A stretch of 64,000 nt of DNA, from NCBI GenBank assembly GCA_040385645.1, contig JAZKGZ010000004.1, forward strand, positions 186,001 to 250,000. Reading direction: 5' to 3'. Below are positions 27,219 through 37,486 of the stretch, piece after piece (the stretch's first letter is position 1; every line of letters begins with the position of its first letter). Under the pieces are notes generated by a model. It was not told the origin of the DNA and did not search any database. It worked only from the letters and a program-made list of their open reading frames with translations. This DNA comes from JANXSS01 sp040385645 (lineage in GTDB: Bacteria; Pseudomonadota; Gammaproteobacteria; Burkholderiales; Burkholderiaceae_D). The position numbers were made by a program, and so were the translations under genes.

Positions 27219-28229
27219 TCAGCGCACGGCCATCAATGCGGTGGTGGTGTCGAGCATGCGATTCGAGAAGCCCCACTCGTTGTCGTACCAGGAAGTAACC
27301 TTCACCAACCGGCCCGATACCTTGGTCAGGGTCGAATCGAAGTTGCTCGATGCCGGATTGTGATTGAAGTCGACCGATACTAGTGGTTCGGTCTGGTAGG
27401 TCAAGATGCCTTTGAGCGGACCTTCTGCTGCTTCCTTCATGATGGCATTGACTTCATCGACCGTAGTATCCCGTGCGGCGATAAACGACAAGTCGACAAT
27501 CGAGACGTTGATAGTCGGCACACGGATGGCGAAGCCGTCGAGCTTGCCGTTCAGTTCCGGCAATACCAGACCGACCGCGGCTGCGGCGCCGGTCTTGGTT
27601 GGAATCATGCTCATGGTCGCCGAACGGGCGCGGCGCAAGTCTTCGTGCATGACGTCCGTCAGTACCTGGTCATTGGTATACGAGTGCACAGTGGTCATCA
27701 AACCGTTCAACAAACCGATCTTGTCGTTCAACGGCTTGGCCAGCGGTGCCAGGCAATTGGTGGTGCACGACGCGTTCGAAATCACGGTATCGGACGCTTT
27801 CAATACATTGTGATTGACGCCGTAGACAATGGTGGCATCCACATCCTTGCCGCCCGGTGCGGAAATAATGACTTTTTTGGCCCCGCCTTTCAGATGCGCG
27901 GAAGCTTTTTCTTTGGTCGTGAAGAATCCGGTGCATTCCAGCACGACGTCGACATTCAATTCGCCCCATGGAATCTCGGCCGGATTGCGCTGTGCGAATA
28001 CGCGGATTTTGTCGCCGTTGACGACCATATGATCGCCTTCGACCTCGACGGTGCCGGGAAACCTGCCATGGGCAGTGTCGTAGCGGGTCAGGTGGGCATT
28101 CGACTTGGCATCGCCCAGGTCGTTGATGGCAACGATGACGATATCGTTGGTCTTGCCGCCTTCATAATGCGCGCGCAGTATGTTGCGGCCGATGCGGCCG
28201 TAGCCGTTGATTGCTACACGTATGGTCAT
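27219..28229 (-). CDS. gapA: Glyceraldehyde-3-phosphate dehydrogenase
   Basis: A 336-residue NAD(P)-dependent GAPDH of glycolysis and gluconeogenesis. The Rossmann motif INGYGRIGRN is at residues 7-16, the catalytic cysteine is in SNASCTTNC near residue 155, and the histidine follows near 182. The length is typical. It is downstream of the transketolase gene after about 60 bp and before a strong terminator, so tkt-gap is an operon of sugar phosphate metabolism, as in other Burkholderiales. Confidence 0.96.
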   Translation of the reverse strand: MTIRVAINGYGRIGRNILRAHYEGGKTNDIVIVAINDLGDAKSNAHLTRYDTAHGRFPGTVEVEGDHMVVNGDKIRVFAQRNPAEIPWGELNVDVVLECTGFFTTKEKASAHLKGGAKKVIISAPGGKDVDATIVYGVNHNVLKASDTVISNASCTTNCLAPLAKPLNDKIGLLNGLMTTVHSYTNDQVLTDVMHEDLRRARSATMSMIPTKTGAAAAVGLVLPELNGKLDGFAIRVPTINVSIVDLSFIAARDTTVDEVNAIMKEAAEGPLKGILTYQTEPLVSVDFNHNPASSNFDSTLTKVSGRLVKVTSWYDNEWGFSNRMLDTTTALMAVR

Positions 28230-28289
28230 TTCTCTCTCCAGGGTTCAACAATATAAAAACGATTTACTGCGACGATCCAACGCGACGAT

Positions 28290-30308
28290 TTAGGGCGACG
28301 GATGGGCCAGCACCTGTTCGACCGCGGCAACGACCTTATCGACGGTAAAGCCGAAGTGTTCGAAAAGCACGCCGGCGGGTGCCGATTCACCAAACTTATC
28401 GATACCCACCACTGCGCCATCCAGGCCGACGTATTTGTGCCAGAAGGCGCTCACCCCGGCTTCGACAGCGACGCGCGGCAATGCACGCGGCAACACTTCG
28501 GCACGGTAACTGGGATCTTGGCGGTCGAACACGTCGGTCGATGGCATAGACACTACCCGCACCGGTACATTGCGGGAAGCCAGCACTTTCGCAGCCTGCA
28601 TTGCCAGTTCCACTTCGGAGCCGGTGGCGATCAGAATCGCCCTGGCTTCAGGCGCATCTAGCAACACATAGCCGCCACGGGCGATGGCCGACACTTGTTG
28701 TGCGGAGCGCTGTTGAAATTGTAGATTCTGCCGGGAAAATATTAACGTGCTCGGGCCGGTACGGCGTTTGACCGCTTCTTTCCAGGCGACTGCGGATTCG
28801 GTGGTGTCGCATGGGCGCCAGTTATCCAGGTTGGGAATCAGCCGCAAGCTCGACACATGCTCCACCGCTTGATGGGTCGGTCCATCCTCGCCCAAACCGA
28901 TGGAGTCGTGCGTGAAGACAAACAAGGAGCGAATCTTCATCAACGCCGCCATACGCAGCGCATTACGGCTGTAATCGGAAAACGTCAGGAACGTCGCGCC
29001 GAACGGCAGAAAACCGCCGTGCAACGCCACACCGTTCATGATGGCGCTCATACCAAATTCGCGCACGCCGTAGTTAATATGATTGCCGGCCTTGTCGTGC
29101 CGTACCGCAATCGATTCTTTCCAGTTGGTCAGGTTCGATCCGGTCAGGTCGGCTGAACCGCCTAAAAATTCCGGCAGCACCGCGGCCAAAGCCTGAATCG
29201 TATTCTGGCTAGCCTTACGAGTAGCGATGGTTTCCTGCTTATCGATGCAAACATCGATATAGGCATCGGCGATCGCCTCGAAATTCTCGGGCAGATTTCC
29301 TGCCATACGCCGTTGCAACTCAGCCGCTTCGTGCGGAAATTGTACGGCATAGGATGACAGCAACGCATTCCAGGCGTTCTGTGCATCGGTGCCCGATTTG
29401 CGGGCGTCCCAGCTGGCATACACGTCGGCCGGAATTTCAAACGGTGCGTGGGGCCATCCAAGCGCCTCACGCACGACGCCGATTTCTTTCTCGCCCAAAG
29501 CTGCACCATGCACCTTGTCGGTGCCTTGCATGTTCGGCGAACCTTTGCCGATGATCGTTTTGCAGCAAATCAGCGTGGGACGGTCGGCAACCTTCGCTTT
29601 GGCAATCGCCGCATTGACCGCACCGATGTCGTGACCGTCCACGCCTGCGATCACGTTCCAGCCGTAAGCTTCGAAGCGTTTGGGCGTATCGTCGCCGAAC
29701 CAACCCGCGACATGGCCGTCGATCGAAATGCCGTTATCGTCATACAGCACGACCAGCTTCGATAATCGCAGCACACCGGCAAGCGAACATGCCTCGTGCG
29801 AAATACCTTCCATCAAGCAGCCGTCACCTACGAATGCGTAGGTATGATGGGCGACCACGTCGAAGCCCGGCCGATTGAATTCGGCTGCCAGCAACTTTTC
29901 CGCCAGTGCCATACCTACGGCGTTCGTCAAGCCTTGGCCCAGCGGCCCGGTACTCGTTTCCACGCCAGGGGTGATTTCCGCTTCCGGATGACCCGGCGTT
30001 TTGGAATGCAATTGCCGGAAATTGCGCAATTCCTCCATCGGCAAGTCGTAGCCCGACAAATGCAACAGCGCATACTGCAACATCGAGCCGTGCCCGTTCG
30101 ACAACACGAACCGATCACGATTGATCCAGCGCGGATCCAAAGGATTGTGGTGATGATGGCGCGACCAGAGTGCAACGGCGATTTCGGCCATACCCATCGG
30201 CATGCCAGGATGACCGGAATTGGCTTTTTGCACTGCATCCATTGCCAACGCACGAATCGCGTTGGCCATTTTTTGTTGTTGGGGTGGATTAGGCAGGTAG
30301 GATGTCAT
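28290..30308 (-). CDS. tktA: Transketolase
   Basis: A 672-residue thiamine diphosphate enzyme that moves two-carbon units between pentose and other sugar phosphates. The N-terminal AMDAVQKANSGHPGMPMGMA, the ThDP motif GDGCLMEGISHEACSLAG through YDDNGISIDG, and GEDGPTHQAVEH in the pyrimidine domain are intact. The frame is open to 30500, but the ATG at 30308 (MTSYLPNPPQQQKMANAIR) matches the family start and leaves room for a promoter toward the divergent rsmE. It supplies erythrose 4-phosphate, a substrate of AroG. Confidence 0.96.
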   Translation of the reverse strand: MTSYLPNPPQQQKMANAIRALAMDAVQKANSGHPGMPMGMAEIAVALWSRHHHHNPLDPRWINRDRFVLSNGHGSMLQYALLHLSGYDLPMEELRNFRQLHSKTPGHPEAEITPGVETSTGPLGQGLTNAVGMALAEKLLAAEFNRPGFDVVAHHTYAFVGDGCLMEGISHEACSLAGVLRLSKLVVLYDDNGISIDGHVAGWFGDDTPKRFEAYGWNVIAGVDGHDIGAVNAAIAKAKVADRPTLICCKTIIGKGSPNMQGTDKVHGAALGEKEIGVVREALGWPHAPFEIPADVYASWDARKSGTDAQNAWNALLSSYAVQFPHEAAELQRRMAGNLPENFEAIADAYIDVCIDKQETIATRKASQNTIQALAAVLPEFLGGSADLTGSNLTNWKESIAVRHDKAGNHINYGVREFGMSAIMNGVALHGGFLPFGATFLTFSDYSRNALRMAALMKIRSLFVFTHDSIGLGEDGPTHQAVEHVSSLRLIPNLDNWRPCDTTESAVAWKEAVKRRTGPSTLIFSRQNLQFQQRSAQQVSAIARGGYVLLDAPEARAILIATGSEVELAMQAAKVLASRNVPVRVVSMPSTDVFDRQDPSYRAEVLPRALPRVAVEAGVSAFWHKYVGLDGAVVGIDKFGESAPAGVLFEHFGFTVDKVVAAVEQVLAHPSP

Positions 30309-30472
30309 GTTTGGCAGATCGAGGAACGCAGATTGAAAAACGACGTGTCGACGATGTCGGCTGGCACCGTTGAAAGGACGATATTTTACCAGAGTGAGCC
30401 TGCCGCTCCGCAATACCGACCCCGATGGCACGACACCGCCTCGATGCTGCGAACCGTCGTAAAGGAAAAAAA

Positions 30473-31198
30473 ATGCCTCGTTTTTATCTGGAACAACCAT
30501 TAGCGATTGGTGATGGCTTCGATTTGCCCCCCACCCTGGCTCACCACGTGTTGGTATTGCGCATGCAGTCCGGGCACTACATCACACTGTTTAATGGTCA
30601 GGGCGGCGAGTACACCGCCACGATCACTGCATTGGAGCGAAAAACGGTTTCGGTCGAAATCAAAGCGTTTTCACCGCGAGAAGCGGAACTGCCCTACGCG
30701 ATCACGCTGGCGCAGGCGCTGCCCGAAGCAGCCAAAATGGACTGGATCATGGAAAAAGCCGTCGAACTCGGTGCGACCGCCGTTCAGCCGCTGTCGGCAC
30801 AGCGCTGCGTGGTACGGCTGACGGCAGAGCGGGCCGCGAAGCGCTTGCAGCACTGGCAAGCGATTGCCATTGCCGCTGCCGAGCAATGCGGACGCAACCG
30901 GATCATGCATGTGGCCTCGCCGATCGACGTCGATCATTATGTCGGCCAGCAGGATATTCACTTGCGGGTGCTCTTGAGTCCGGATGCCGAAGTCTCGCTA
31001 GCACATTGGGCGCGCCATCAACCGCCACGAAGCGTAACCCTAATGATCGGCCCGGAAGGTGGATTCAATTCCGCCGAGCAAGCCGGTGCGGCGGCGCATG
31101 GCGTGCTGGCGCTCAGTCTGGGTGCACGAGTATTGCGCACTGAAACCGCCGGCCTGGCAGCCCTGGCGGCGCTGAACGCTATCTGGGGCGAGATGTAG
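30473..31198 (+). CDS. rsmE: 16S rRNA (uracil-1498-N3)-methyltransferase
   Basis: A 241-residue SPOUT-class enzyme that methylates U1498 of 16S rRNA with SAM. An N-terminal PUA-like domain (about 1-70) is followed by the knotted methyltransferase fold with MIGPEGGFNSAE near residue 190 and LSLGARVLRTETAGLAALA near 215, the family's SAM-binding knot. The ATG at 30473 has an AAAGGAAAAA ribosome site. It is divergent from tkt. Confidence 0.95.
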   Translation: MPRFYLEQPLAIGDGFDLPPTLAHHVLVLRMQSGHYITLFNGQGGEYTATITALERKTVSVEIKAFSPREAELPYAITLAQALPEAAKMDWIMEKAVELGATAVQPLSAQRCVVRLTAERAAKRLQHWQAIAIAAAEQCGRNRIMHVASPIDVDHYVGQQDIHLRVLLSPDAEVSLAHWARHQPPRSVTLMIGPEGGFNSAEQAGAAAHGVLALSLGARVLRTETAGLAALAALNAIWGEM

Positions 31199-31282
31199 CT
31201 AGGGTCGGCGGCCGGAAACAGGATGTGGAAGAGAAAGCATTTATAATCAAAGGCTTTGCAACTTTTACGCCTGGCTTCCCGA

Positions 31283-32224
31283 ATGAAGGTTTATCGCGGA
31301 CTTCCCGATGCTGCATCGCGTGCGCCGTGCGCTTTGGCGATCGGTAATTTCGATGGCCTGCATCGCGGTCATCAAATTTTGCTGTCGCAACTGAAAGCGG
31401 CGGCAACAGCACGGAAAATCGACACGGTGGTCATGACGTTCGAGCCGCATCCGCGTGAATTTTTTGCTCTGCGAAGCGGCGATATCAGCCTGGCACCGGC
31501 TCGTATTGCCAACCTGCGCGACAAACTGCAGGCGCTGGCGTGTGCAGGCGTCGACAAAGTGGTGGTCGAACGTTTCAATGAAGGATTCGCTGCCCTGTCG
31601 CCCGCGCAGTTCGTTAAAAAAATCTTGACCCAAGGCCTGCAGGTGAAATGGCTGTTGGTCGGTGAAGATTTCGGCTACGGTGCCGGTCGGGCCGGCAACA
31701 TCGATACACTTGCGGCCGAAGGGCGTGTTCATGGTTTCGAAGTTGCGACGCTGGCTACGGTATATCAGGATTCCGAACGTATTTCATCGTCGGTTATCCG
31801 TGCCGCTCTGCAGACTGGTGAATTTTCCCGGGTCGCGCAATTGTTGGGACGCCCTTACATGATCTCGGGTCGCGTCATACATGGCCGCAAGCTTGGCCGC
31901 ACCCTGGGTTTTCCGACGATGAATCTGGCATTGCCTCACCGCCGGCCAGCTCTATCCGGGATCTTCGTGGTTAAAGTGCACGGCCTCAGTTCAGAACCGT
32001 TGCCGGGCGTGGCGAGCCTGGGCATCCGGCCGACCGTCGAAGATGCAGGGCGCTTATTGCTGGAAGTGCATGTGCTCGATTATGTCGGGCAATGCTACGG
32101 CGATCTGGTGCAGGTAGAGTTTCTGGAAAAGCTACGTGACGAAGAAAAATATGTAGATTTACCTTCATTAACCGCCGCAATCGCCAATGACAGCGCACGG
32201 GCTCGTGCATTTTTTCTTAAGTGA
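31283..32224 (+). CDS. ribF: Bifunctional riboflavin kinase/FAD synthetase
   Basis: A 313-residue enzyme that makes FMN and FAD. The N-terminal nucleotidyltransferase domain has IGNFDGLHRGHQ (near 20-31) and SSSVIRAAL (near 171); the C-terminal kinase domain has GRKLGRTLGFPTMNL (near 205) and the EVHVLDYVGQCYG segment. The ATG at 31283 (MKVYRGLP) matches family starts; the frame also opens at 31256. A TATAAT at 31242-31247 could be a -10 element, without a clear -35. It is the first gene of the ribF-ileS-lspA-coaBC-dut run, an order widely kept in proteobacteria. Confidence 0.96.
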   Translation: MKVYRGLPDAASRAPCALAIGNFDGLHRGHQILLSQLKAAATARKIDTVVMTFEPHPREFFALRSGDISLAPARIANLRDKLQALACAGVDKVVVERFNEGFAALSPAQFVKKILTQGLQVKWLLVGEDFGYGAGRAGNIDTLAAEGRVHGFEVATLATVYQDSERISSSVIRAALQTGEFSRVAQLLGRPYMISGRVIHGRKLGRTLGFPTMNLALPHRRPALSGIFVVKVHGLSSEPLPGVASLGIRPTVEDAGRLLLEVHVLDYVGQCYGDLVQVEFLEKLRDEEKYVDLPSLTAAIANDSARARAFFLK

Positions 32225-32267
32225 TTCTTAAATAACATTTCCTGACCATCGCAGACCGACCATTTCC

Positions 32268-35132
32268 ATGTCCGATACCAAGCACACCAAGACGCCGAGC
32301 CGATATCCGGTCAACATGATCGATACGCCCTTCCCTATGCGAGGCGACCTTGCCAAACGCGAACCCAGCTGGGTAGCAGCTTGGCAAGCGCAGGATGTGT
32401 ATCGAAAGATTCGCAGGGCGTCGGCGAAGCGAGAGAAATTCATCTTGCACGATGGCCCACCATACGCCAACGGCGACATTCACATCGGCCATGCGGTCAA
32501 CAAGATTTTAAAAGACATCGTCGTCAAGAGCCGCCAGCTGGGCGGGTTCGATGCCCACTATGTGCCGGGTTGGGATTGTCACGGCATGCCGATTGAAATC
32601 CAGATCGAAAAGCAGTTCGGCAAAAGTTTGCCGATCATGGAAGTGCTGCAAAAATCGCGGGCTTACGCCACCGAACAAATCGAGCGCCAGAAGAAAGACT
32701 TTATTCGCCTTGGCGTCTTGGGAGATTGGGAGCGGCCTTACCAGACCATGGCTTTCGCCAATGAGGCCGACGAGTTGCGCGCACTCGGCAAGCTGCTCGA
32801 AAAAGGTTATGTATATCGGGGTTTGAAACCCGTCAACTGGTGCTTCGACTGTGGTTCCGCACTTGCCGAAGCGGAAGTCGAATATCAGGATAAGCGCGAT
32901 CCGGCCATCGATGTCGGCTTTCCCTTTACCGAGCCGACAAAAATCGCTCATGCGTTCGGCCTGGATAAATTGCCGACCGAGCATGGCTACTGCGTCATCT
33001 GGACCACGACGCCTTGGACCATTCCGGCCAATCAGGCACTGAACGTGCATCCTGAATTCACCTATGCCCTGGTCCAGGTCGAACGCGCCGGTGTGCCGAC
33101 ACTGCTAATTCTGGCCGAGGCGATGGTCGAGGGATGCCTGGCACGCTACGGTCTGCAAGGCCGGACGATTGCCACCTGCCTCGGCGCTGCCTTGTCGGGG
33201 TTGGCATTCAAGCACCCCTTGGCTATGAGCGACGCGGGATACGACCGGCTCTCACCCGTGTATCCGGGCGAGTATGTAACGCTCGATACCGGCACCGGCA
33301 TCGTCCATTCGGCACCTGCTTACGGTATTGACGATTTCATTTCATGCAAGGCGCATGGCATGAACGACGACGATATATTGAAGCCGGTCATGGGCGACGG
33401 CCGCTATGCATCTTGGCTACCGTTTTTTGCAGGCATGACGATCTGGGAAGCCTCCAAGCCCATCTGCACCAAGCTCGACGAAGCCGGCACGCTGTTGAAA
33501 CTGCTGATGTTCGACCACAGCTATATGCATTGCTGGCGTCATAAGACACCGATCATCTACCGCGCCACGTCGCAGTGGTTCGCCGGCATGGATGTGCCAC
33601 CGAAAGTTGGCGGCCCAACGCTTCGCGAAAGTGCGTTGCAGGGGGTAGAAGCGACCCAGTTTTATCCGGCTTGGGGTAAGGCCCGCCTGCACGGCATGAT
33701 CGCCGGCCGGCCGGACTGGACGCTGTCGCGGCAACGGCAATGGGGCGTACCCATGGCGTTCTTCGTACATCGGGAAACGGGCGAACTGCATCCGCGTACA
33801 CCCGAATTGATCGAAGCGGTAGCACAACGCATCGCCGAACGCGGCATCGAGGCCTGGCACGCCCTCGATCCGCAGGAACTACTGGGCGCTGACGCCGCCG
33901 ACTACCAGAAGAACCGCGATACGCTCGATGTCTGGTTCGACTCCGGCGCTACGCACCAGACTGTGCTGCGCGGCTCGCATGCCGCCGAATCGCAATTTCC
34001 TGCCGACTTGTATTTGGAAGGCTCGGATCAACACCGTGGTTGGTTCCACTCTTCCCTGCTGACCTCGGCCATGCTCAATGGCTGCGCGCCCTATAAAGCG
34101 CTGCTTACGCACGGCTTCGTAGTCGATGGCGAAGGCAAAAAAATGTCCAAGTCCAAAGGCAACGTCGTCGCGCCGCAAAAAGTCTCGGACTCGCTCGGTG
34201 CGGAAATTTTGCGCCTCTGGGTCGCGTCCACGGATTACTCCGGCGAGTTGTCGATTTCCGATGAAATCTTGAAGCGCGTGACCGAAGCGTACCGGCGCAT
34301 CCGTAATACCCTACGCTTTTTGCTGGCCAATACGTCGGATTTCGATATCGCCCGCGATGCCGTGCCGATTCCGCAATTGCTGGAGATCGACCGTTATGCA
34401 ATCGCCCATATGGCCCAGGTACAAGCGGATATCCTGCAGCGCTATTCGGCATACGAATTTCATCCGGTGATATCCACGCTACAGATGTACTGCTCGGAAG
34501 ACCTGGGCGGCTTCTATCTAGATATTCTGAAAGACCGGCTCTACACCTGCGGCGTCGATTCCCACCCACGCCGCGCCGCGCAGACGGCGATCTGGCATAT
34601 TACCCAGTCACTTTTACGGGTGATGGCACCGGTTCTGTCCTTTACCGCCGAGGAAGCCTGGGCGATATTTGCCGGGCCGGATGCGCTCGCCGCCAGCGAC
34701 GGCACGATTTTTACACAGCTGTATCACGAGTTGCCGCCAATCGAAGACGGTGCGGCATTGCTGGAGAAATTTGCCGTGCTACGCACCGTGCGAGCCGGTG
34801 TATCCAAACAGCTGGAAGAGGTGCGCATCGCCGGTGGTATCGGGTCGTCATTACAGGCCGAGGTGCAGATACGGGCATCCGGAGAGCGCTATACATTGCT
34901 CGCCAGCCTGGACGACGAATTGAAGAATCTGTTGATCACCTCGCAAGCCAGCGTCATCGAAGTTGCAAAAGCCGAGGGCGAAGCCATTTCCGTTACACCG
35001 TCTTCGGCAGCCAAATGCGAGCGCTGCTGGCATTACCGCGTTGAAGTCGGTGCCCATGTAGACCACCCTGGTTTGTGCGGGCGCTGCATGACTAACCTAT
35101 TTGGCAGCGGGGAATCGCGGCGTTTCGTCTGA
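32268..35132 (+). CDS. ileS: Isoleucyl-tRNA synthetase
   Basis: A 954-residue class I synthetase. The HIGH signature is in PYANGDIHIGHAVNK (near residue 71) and KMSKS is in GKKMSKSKGNVV (near 623). The editing domain with GTGIVHSAPAYG lies near residue 345, and the C-terminal zinc finger has CERCWHYR and CGRC (near 913 and 933). The length matches bacterial IleS1. It is upstream of lspA in the conserved ribF-ileS-lspA order. Confidence 0.97.
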   Translation: MSDTKHTKTPSRYPVNMIDTPFPMRGDLAKREPSWVAAWQAQDVYRKIRRASAKREKFILHDGPPYANGDIHIGHAVNKILKDIVVKSRQLGGFDAHYVPGWDCHGMPIEIQIEKQFGKSLPIMEVLQKSRAYATEQIERQKKDFIRLGVLGDWERPYQTMAFANEADELRALGKLLEKGYVYRGLKPVNWCFDCGSALAEAEVEYQDKRDPAIDVGFPFTEPTKIAHAFGLDKLPTEHGYCVIWTTTPWTIPANQALNVHPEFTYALVQVERAGVPTLLILAEAMVEGCLARYGLQGRTIATCLGAALSGLAFKHPLAMSDAGYDRLSPVYPGEYVTLDTGTGIVHSAPAYGIDDFISCKAHGMNDDDILKPVMGDGRYASWLPFFAGMTIWEASKPICTKLDEAGTLLKLLMFDHSYMHCWRHKTPIIYRATSQWFAGMDVPPKVGGPTLRESALQGVEATQFYPAWGKARLHGMIAGRPDWTLSRQRQWGVPMAFFVHRETGELHPRTPELIEAVAQRIAERGIEAWHALDPQELLGADAADYQKNRDTLDVWFDSGATHQTVLRGSHAAESQFPADLYLEGSDQHRGWFHSSLLTSAMLNGCAPYKALLTHGFVVDGEGKKMSKSKGNVVAPQKVSDSLGAEILRLWVASTDYSGELSISDEILKRVTEAYRRIRNTLRFLLANTSDFDIARDAVPIPQLLEIDRYAIAHMAQVQADILQRYSAYEFHPVISTLQMYCSEDLGGFYLDILKDRLYTCGVDSHPRRAAQTAIWHITQSLLRVMAPVLSFTAEEAWAIFAGPDALAASDGTIFTQLYHELPPIEDGAALLEKFAVLRTVRAGVSKQLEEVRIAGGIGSSLQAEVQIRASGERYTLLASLDDELKNLLITSQASVIEVAKAEGEAISVTPSSAAKCERCWHYRVEVGAHVDHPGLCGRCMTNLFGSGESRRFV

Positions 35133-35284
35133 TGAATAGACGACATTGACCCAAGGGTGATTCGAACGTTCGTCAGTTTTTTTGTCAGACCTTCGATGTG
35201 ACTTTTCACCCAATTTTTTATTCGGCCTATCGTCAGCATATCTTCATACTATCAACTTGCCCTAGAAACCAAACCCTAAAAATA

Positions 35285-35788
35285 ATGGCTTCCAACACAC
35301 CACAATTTTCTTCCAAACCGCCGCCTGGCATGGCTCCCTGGCTCGGCATTGCTCTAGTACTGGTTCTGCTCGACCAGGTGACCAAGATCACCATCGAGAA
35401 AACATTTTTATACGGCCAGGTGAAAGCGCTTGGCGCTTACTTCAATCTGACGCTGGTCTATAACAAAGGTGCGGCATTTAGTTTTCTCGCCAATGAATCC
35501 GGCTGGCAACGGTATTTTTTCACCGGAATCGGCCTGACGGCAGCCCTCATCATCGTCTACATGCTCAAGCGTCACGCAGGGCAACGCCTGTTCTGCCTGT
35601 CTCTCGCCATGATTCTGGGTGGTGCCATCGGCAACGTGATCGACCGCCTGGTTTACGGGCACGTGATCGATTTTCTGGATTTTCACATCGGCAGCTGGCA
35701 CTTCCCGGCATTCAATGTGGCCGATAGTGCCATTTGCATCGGTGCTGCGTTGTTTATCCTCGATGAATTCAGACGTGTCGGTCGTTAG
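35285..35788 (+). CDS. lspA: Lipoprotein signal peptidase
   Basis: A 167-residue inner membrane aspartyl protease that cuts prolipoproteins before the acylated cysteine. Four hydrophobic segments are visible. The catalytic aspartates are in GNVIDRLVYG (near residue 121) and FNVADSAI (near 143). The frame opens at 35198, but the ATG at 35285 gives the normal length. The lipoproteins at 2634 and 37486 are likely clients. Confidence 0.95.
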   Translation: MASNTPQFSSKPPPGMAPWLGIALVLVLLDQVTKITIEKTFLYGQVKALGAYFNLTLVYNKGAAFSFLANESGWQRYFFTGIGLTAALIIVYMLKRHAGQRLFCLSLAMILGGAIGNVIDRLVYGHVIDFLDFHIGSWHFPAFNVADSAICIGAALFILDEFRRVGR

Positions 35789-35815
35789 CGGGCGCAACCA
35801 ACGACGGGGGTGGTG

Positions 35816-37015
35816 ATGGAACTGGCGACAAAGAAAATCCTGCTCGGGCTTACCGGCGGCATCGCCTGCTATAAGGCGGCCGAACTGACAAGGGCTTTGG
35901 TCAAGGCAGGTGCGGCGGTGCAGGTGGTAATGACCACATCGGCGACCCGCTTCATCACGCCGGTGACCATGCAGGCGTTATCGGGCAAACCGGTGTATGC
36001 CGACCAGTGGGATGCGCGTATCGACAACAATATGCCGCATATCGACTTGAGCCGCGACGTGGATATGATCGTCATTGCGCCCTGCTCGGCAAATTTCATG
36101 GCAAAACTGGCGCACGGAACGTGTGACGACCTGTTGTCAACGCTCTGCATCGCCCGACCAATGGCAATACCACTATCGATCGCGCCGGCGATGAATGTGG
36201 AGATGTGGCAAAACCCGGCGACCCAACGTAATGTCGCGCAATTGCGGGCAGACGGCACCGTGGTGCTTGGGCCGGATAGTGGCGATCAAGCCTGCGGGGA
36301 AACCGGCATGGGCCGCATGCTCGAACCGCTTGTTCTGGTTGAAGAACTCATTGCGACATTCCAGCCGAAACACCTGGCAGGAAAACGCGTGCTGATTACA
36401 GCCGGGCCTACGTATGAAGCGATTGACCCGGTGCGTGGACTAACCAACCGCTCTTCCGGAAAAATGGGTTACGCAATCGCCAGGGCCGCCCGCGAAGCCG
36501 GCGCTGAAGTAACGCTAGTTTCCGGCCCGACAGCGCTTGCTGCACCTACCGGAGTGCAGCGCATCGACGTAATCAGCGCACAGCAAATGCACGATGCCGT
36601 CATGACGCGCGTACATGGGCAGCACGTATTTATCGCCGTAGCCGCCGTGGCCGACTGGACGGTTGCCAATACCAGCCTGCAAAAGATCAAAAAAACTGCA
36701 GATGATGCGCTACCGGCATTGCAATTGGCCGCTAATCCAGACATCCTTGCGGCCGTAGCGGCACTGACCGACAATCCCTACTGCGTCGGCTTTGCCGCTG
36801 AATCGGAAAACCTGGCCCAGTTCGCCACTGAAAAGCGGCTAAGTAAAAATATTCCCCTCATGGTCGGCAATATCGGCCACCTGACCTTCGGCCAGGACCG
36901 CAATGAGTTGATGCTGTTCGACGAACACGGCGTCACGCACCTGCCAGCCGCTGAAAAAATCGCCTTGGCGCGTGCGCTGATTGCCAACATCGCGCAGCGC
37001 CTGCCAATTACCTGA
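35816..37015 (+). CDS. coaBC: Bifunctional phosphopantothenoylcysteine decarboxylase/synthase
   Basis: A fused coenzyme A biosynthesis enzyme of about 399 residues. The N-terminal CoaC flavoprotein has LGLTGGIACYKAAELTR, the catalytic histidine in NNMPHIDLS (near 73) and APAMNVEMWQNP (near 122). The C-terminal CoaB has LITAGPTYEAIDPVRGLTNRSSGKMG (from about 190) and the substrate clamp region KIKK near 285. Two GTG codons precede the ATG at 35816; the ATG is preferred. It lies between lspA and dut. Confidence 0.95.
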   Translation: MELATKKILLGLTGGIACYKAAELTRALVKAGAAVQVVMTTSATRFITPVTMQALSGKPVYADQWDARIDNNMPHIDLSRDVDMIVIAPCSANFMAKLAHGTCDDLLSTLCIARPMAIPLSIAPAMNVEMWQNPATQRNVAQLRADGTVVLGPDSGDQACGETGMGRMLEPLVLVEELIATFQPKHLAGKRVLITAGPTYEAIDPVRGLTNRSSGKMGYAIARAAREAGAEVTLVSGPTALAAPTGVQRIDVISAQQMHDAVMTRVHGQHVFIAVAAVADWTVANTSLQKIKKTADDALPALQLAANPDILAAVAALTDNPYCVGFAAESENLAQFATEKRLSKNIPLMVGNIGHLTFGQDRNELMLFDEHGVTHLPAAEKIALARALIANIAQRLPIT

Positions 37016-37036
37016 AACTTCTGAACTGCTTTTGTA

Positions 37037-37486
37037 ATGATATCCATCGATCTAAAAATTCTCGACTCCCGCCTGCATGAGCAAATGCCGGCTTACGCAA
37101 CCATCGGCAGTGCCGGTCTGGACTTGCGTGCTTGCCTGGATGCGCCGTTAGTGATCGCCACTGGCGCCACCATACTCATCCCCACCGGTATCGCCATTCA
37201 CATCGGGGACCCTTCCTATGCGGCGCTAATCCTGCCGCGTAGCGGGCTCGGCCACAAGCACGGCATCGTGCTGGGAAATCTGGTTGGATTGATCGATTCG
37301 GATTACCAGGGTCAGCTGATGGTCTCTACCTGGAATCGTGGTGACACCGATTTCACCCTGCAGCCAATGGAACGACTGGCGCAATTGGTGATCGTTCCAG
37401 TGCTACAAGCACGCTTTAACGTGGTCAACGATTTCGACGCCAGTGCCCGCGGCATCAGCGGCTTCGGCAGCACAGGAAAGCACTGA
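37037..37486 (+). CDS. dut: dUTP diphosphatase
   Basis: A 149-residue trimeric dUTPase that hydrolyses dUTP to dUMP. All five motifs are visible: GSAGLDLRA (near 24), LPRSGLGHKHGI (near 69), GNLVGLIDSDYQG (near 83), ERLAQLVIVP (near 114) and the C-terminal RGISGFGSTGKH. Its stop overlaps the next start as TGATG, so the lipoprotein gene downstream is translationally coupled. Confidence 0.97.
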   Translation: MISIDLKILDSRLHEQMPAYATIGSAGLDLRACLDAPLVIATGATILIPTGIAIHIGDPSYAALILPRSGLGHKHGIVLGNLVGLIDSDYQGQLMVSTWNRGDTDFTLQPMERLAQLVIVPVLQARFNVVNDFDASARGISGFGSTGKH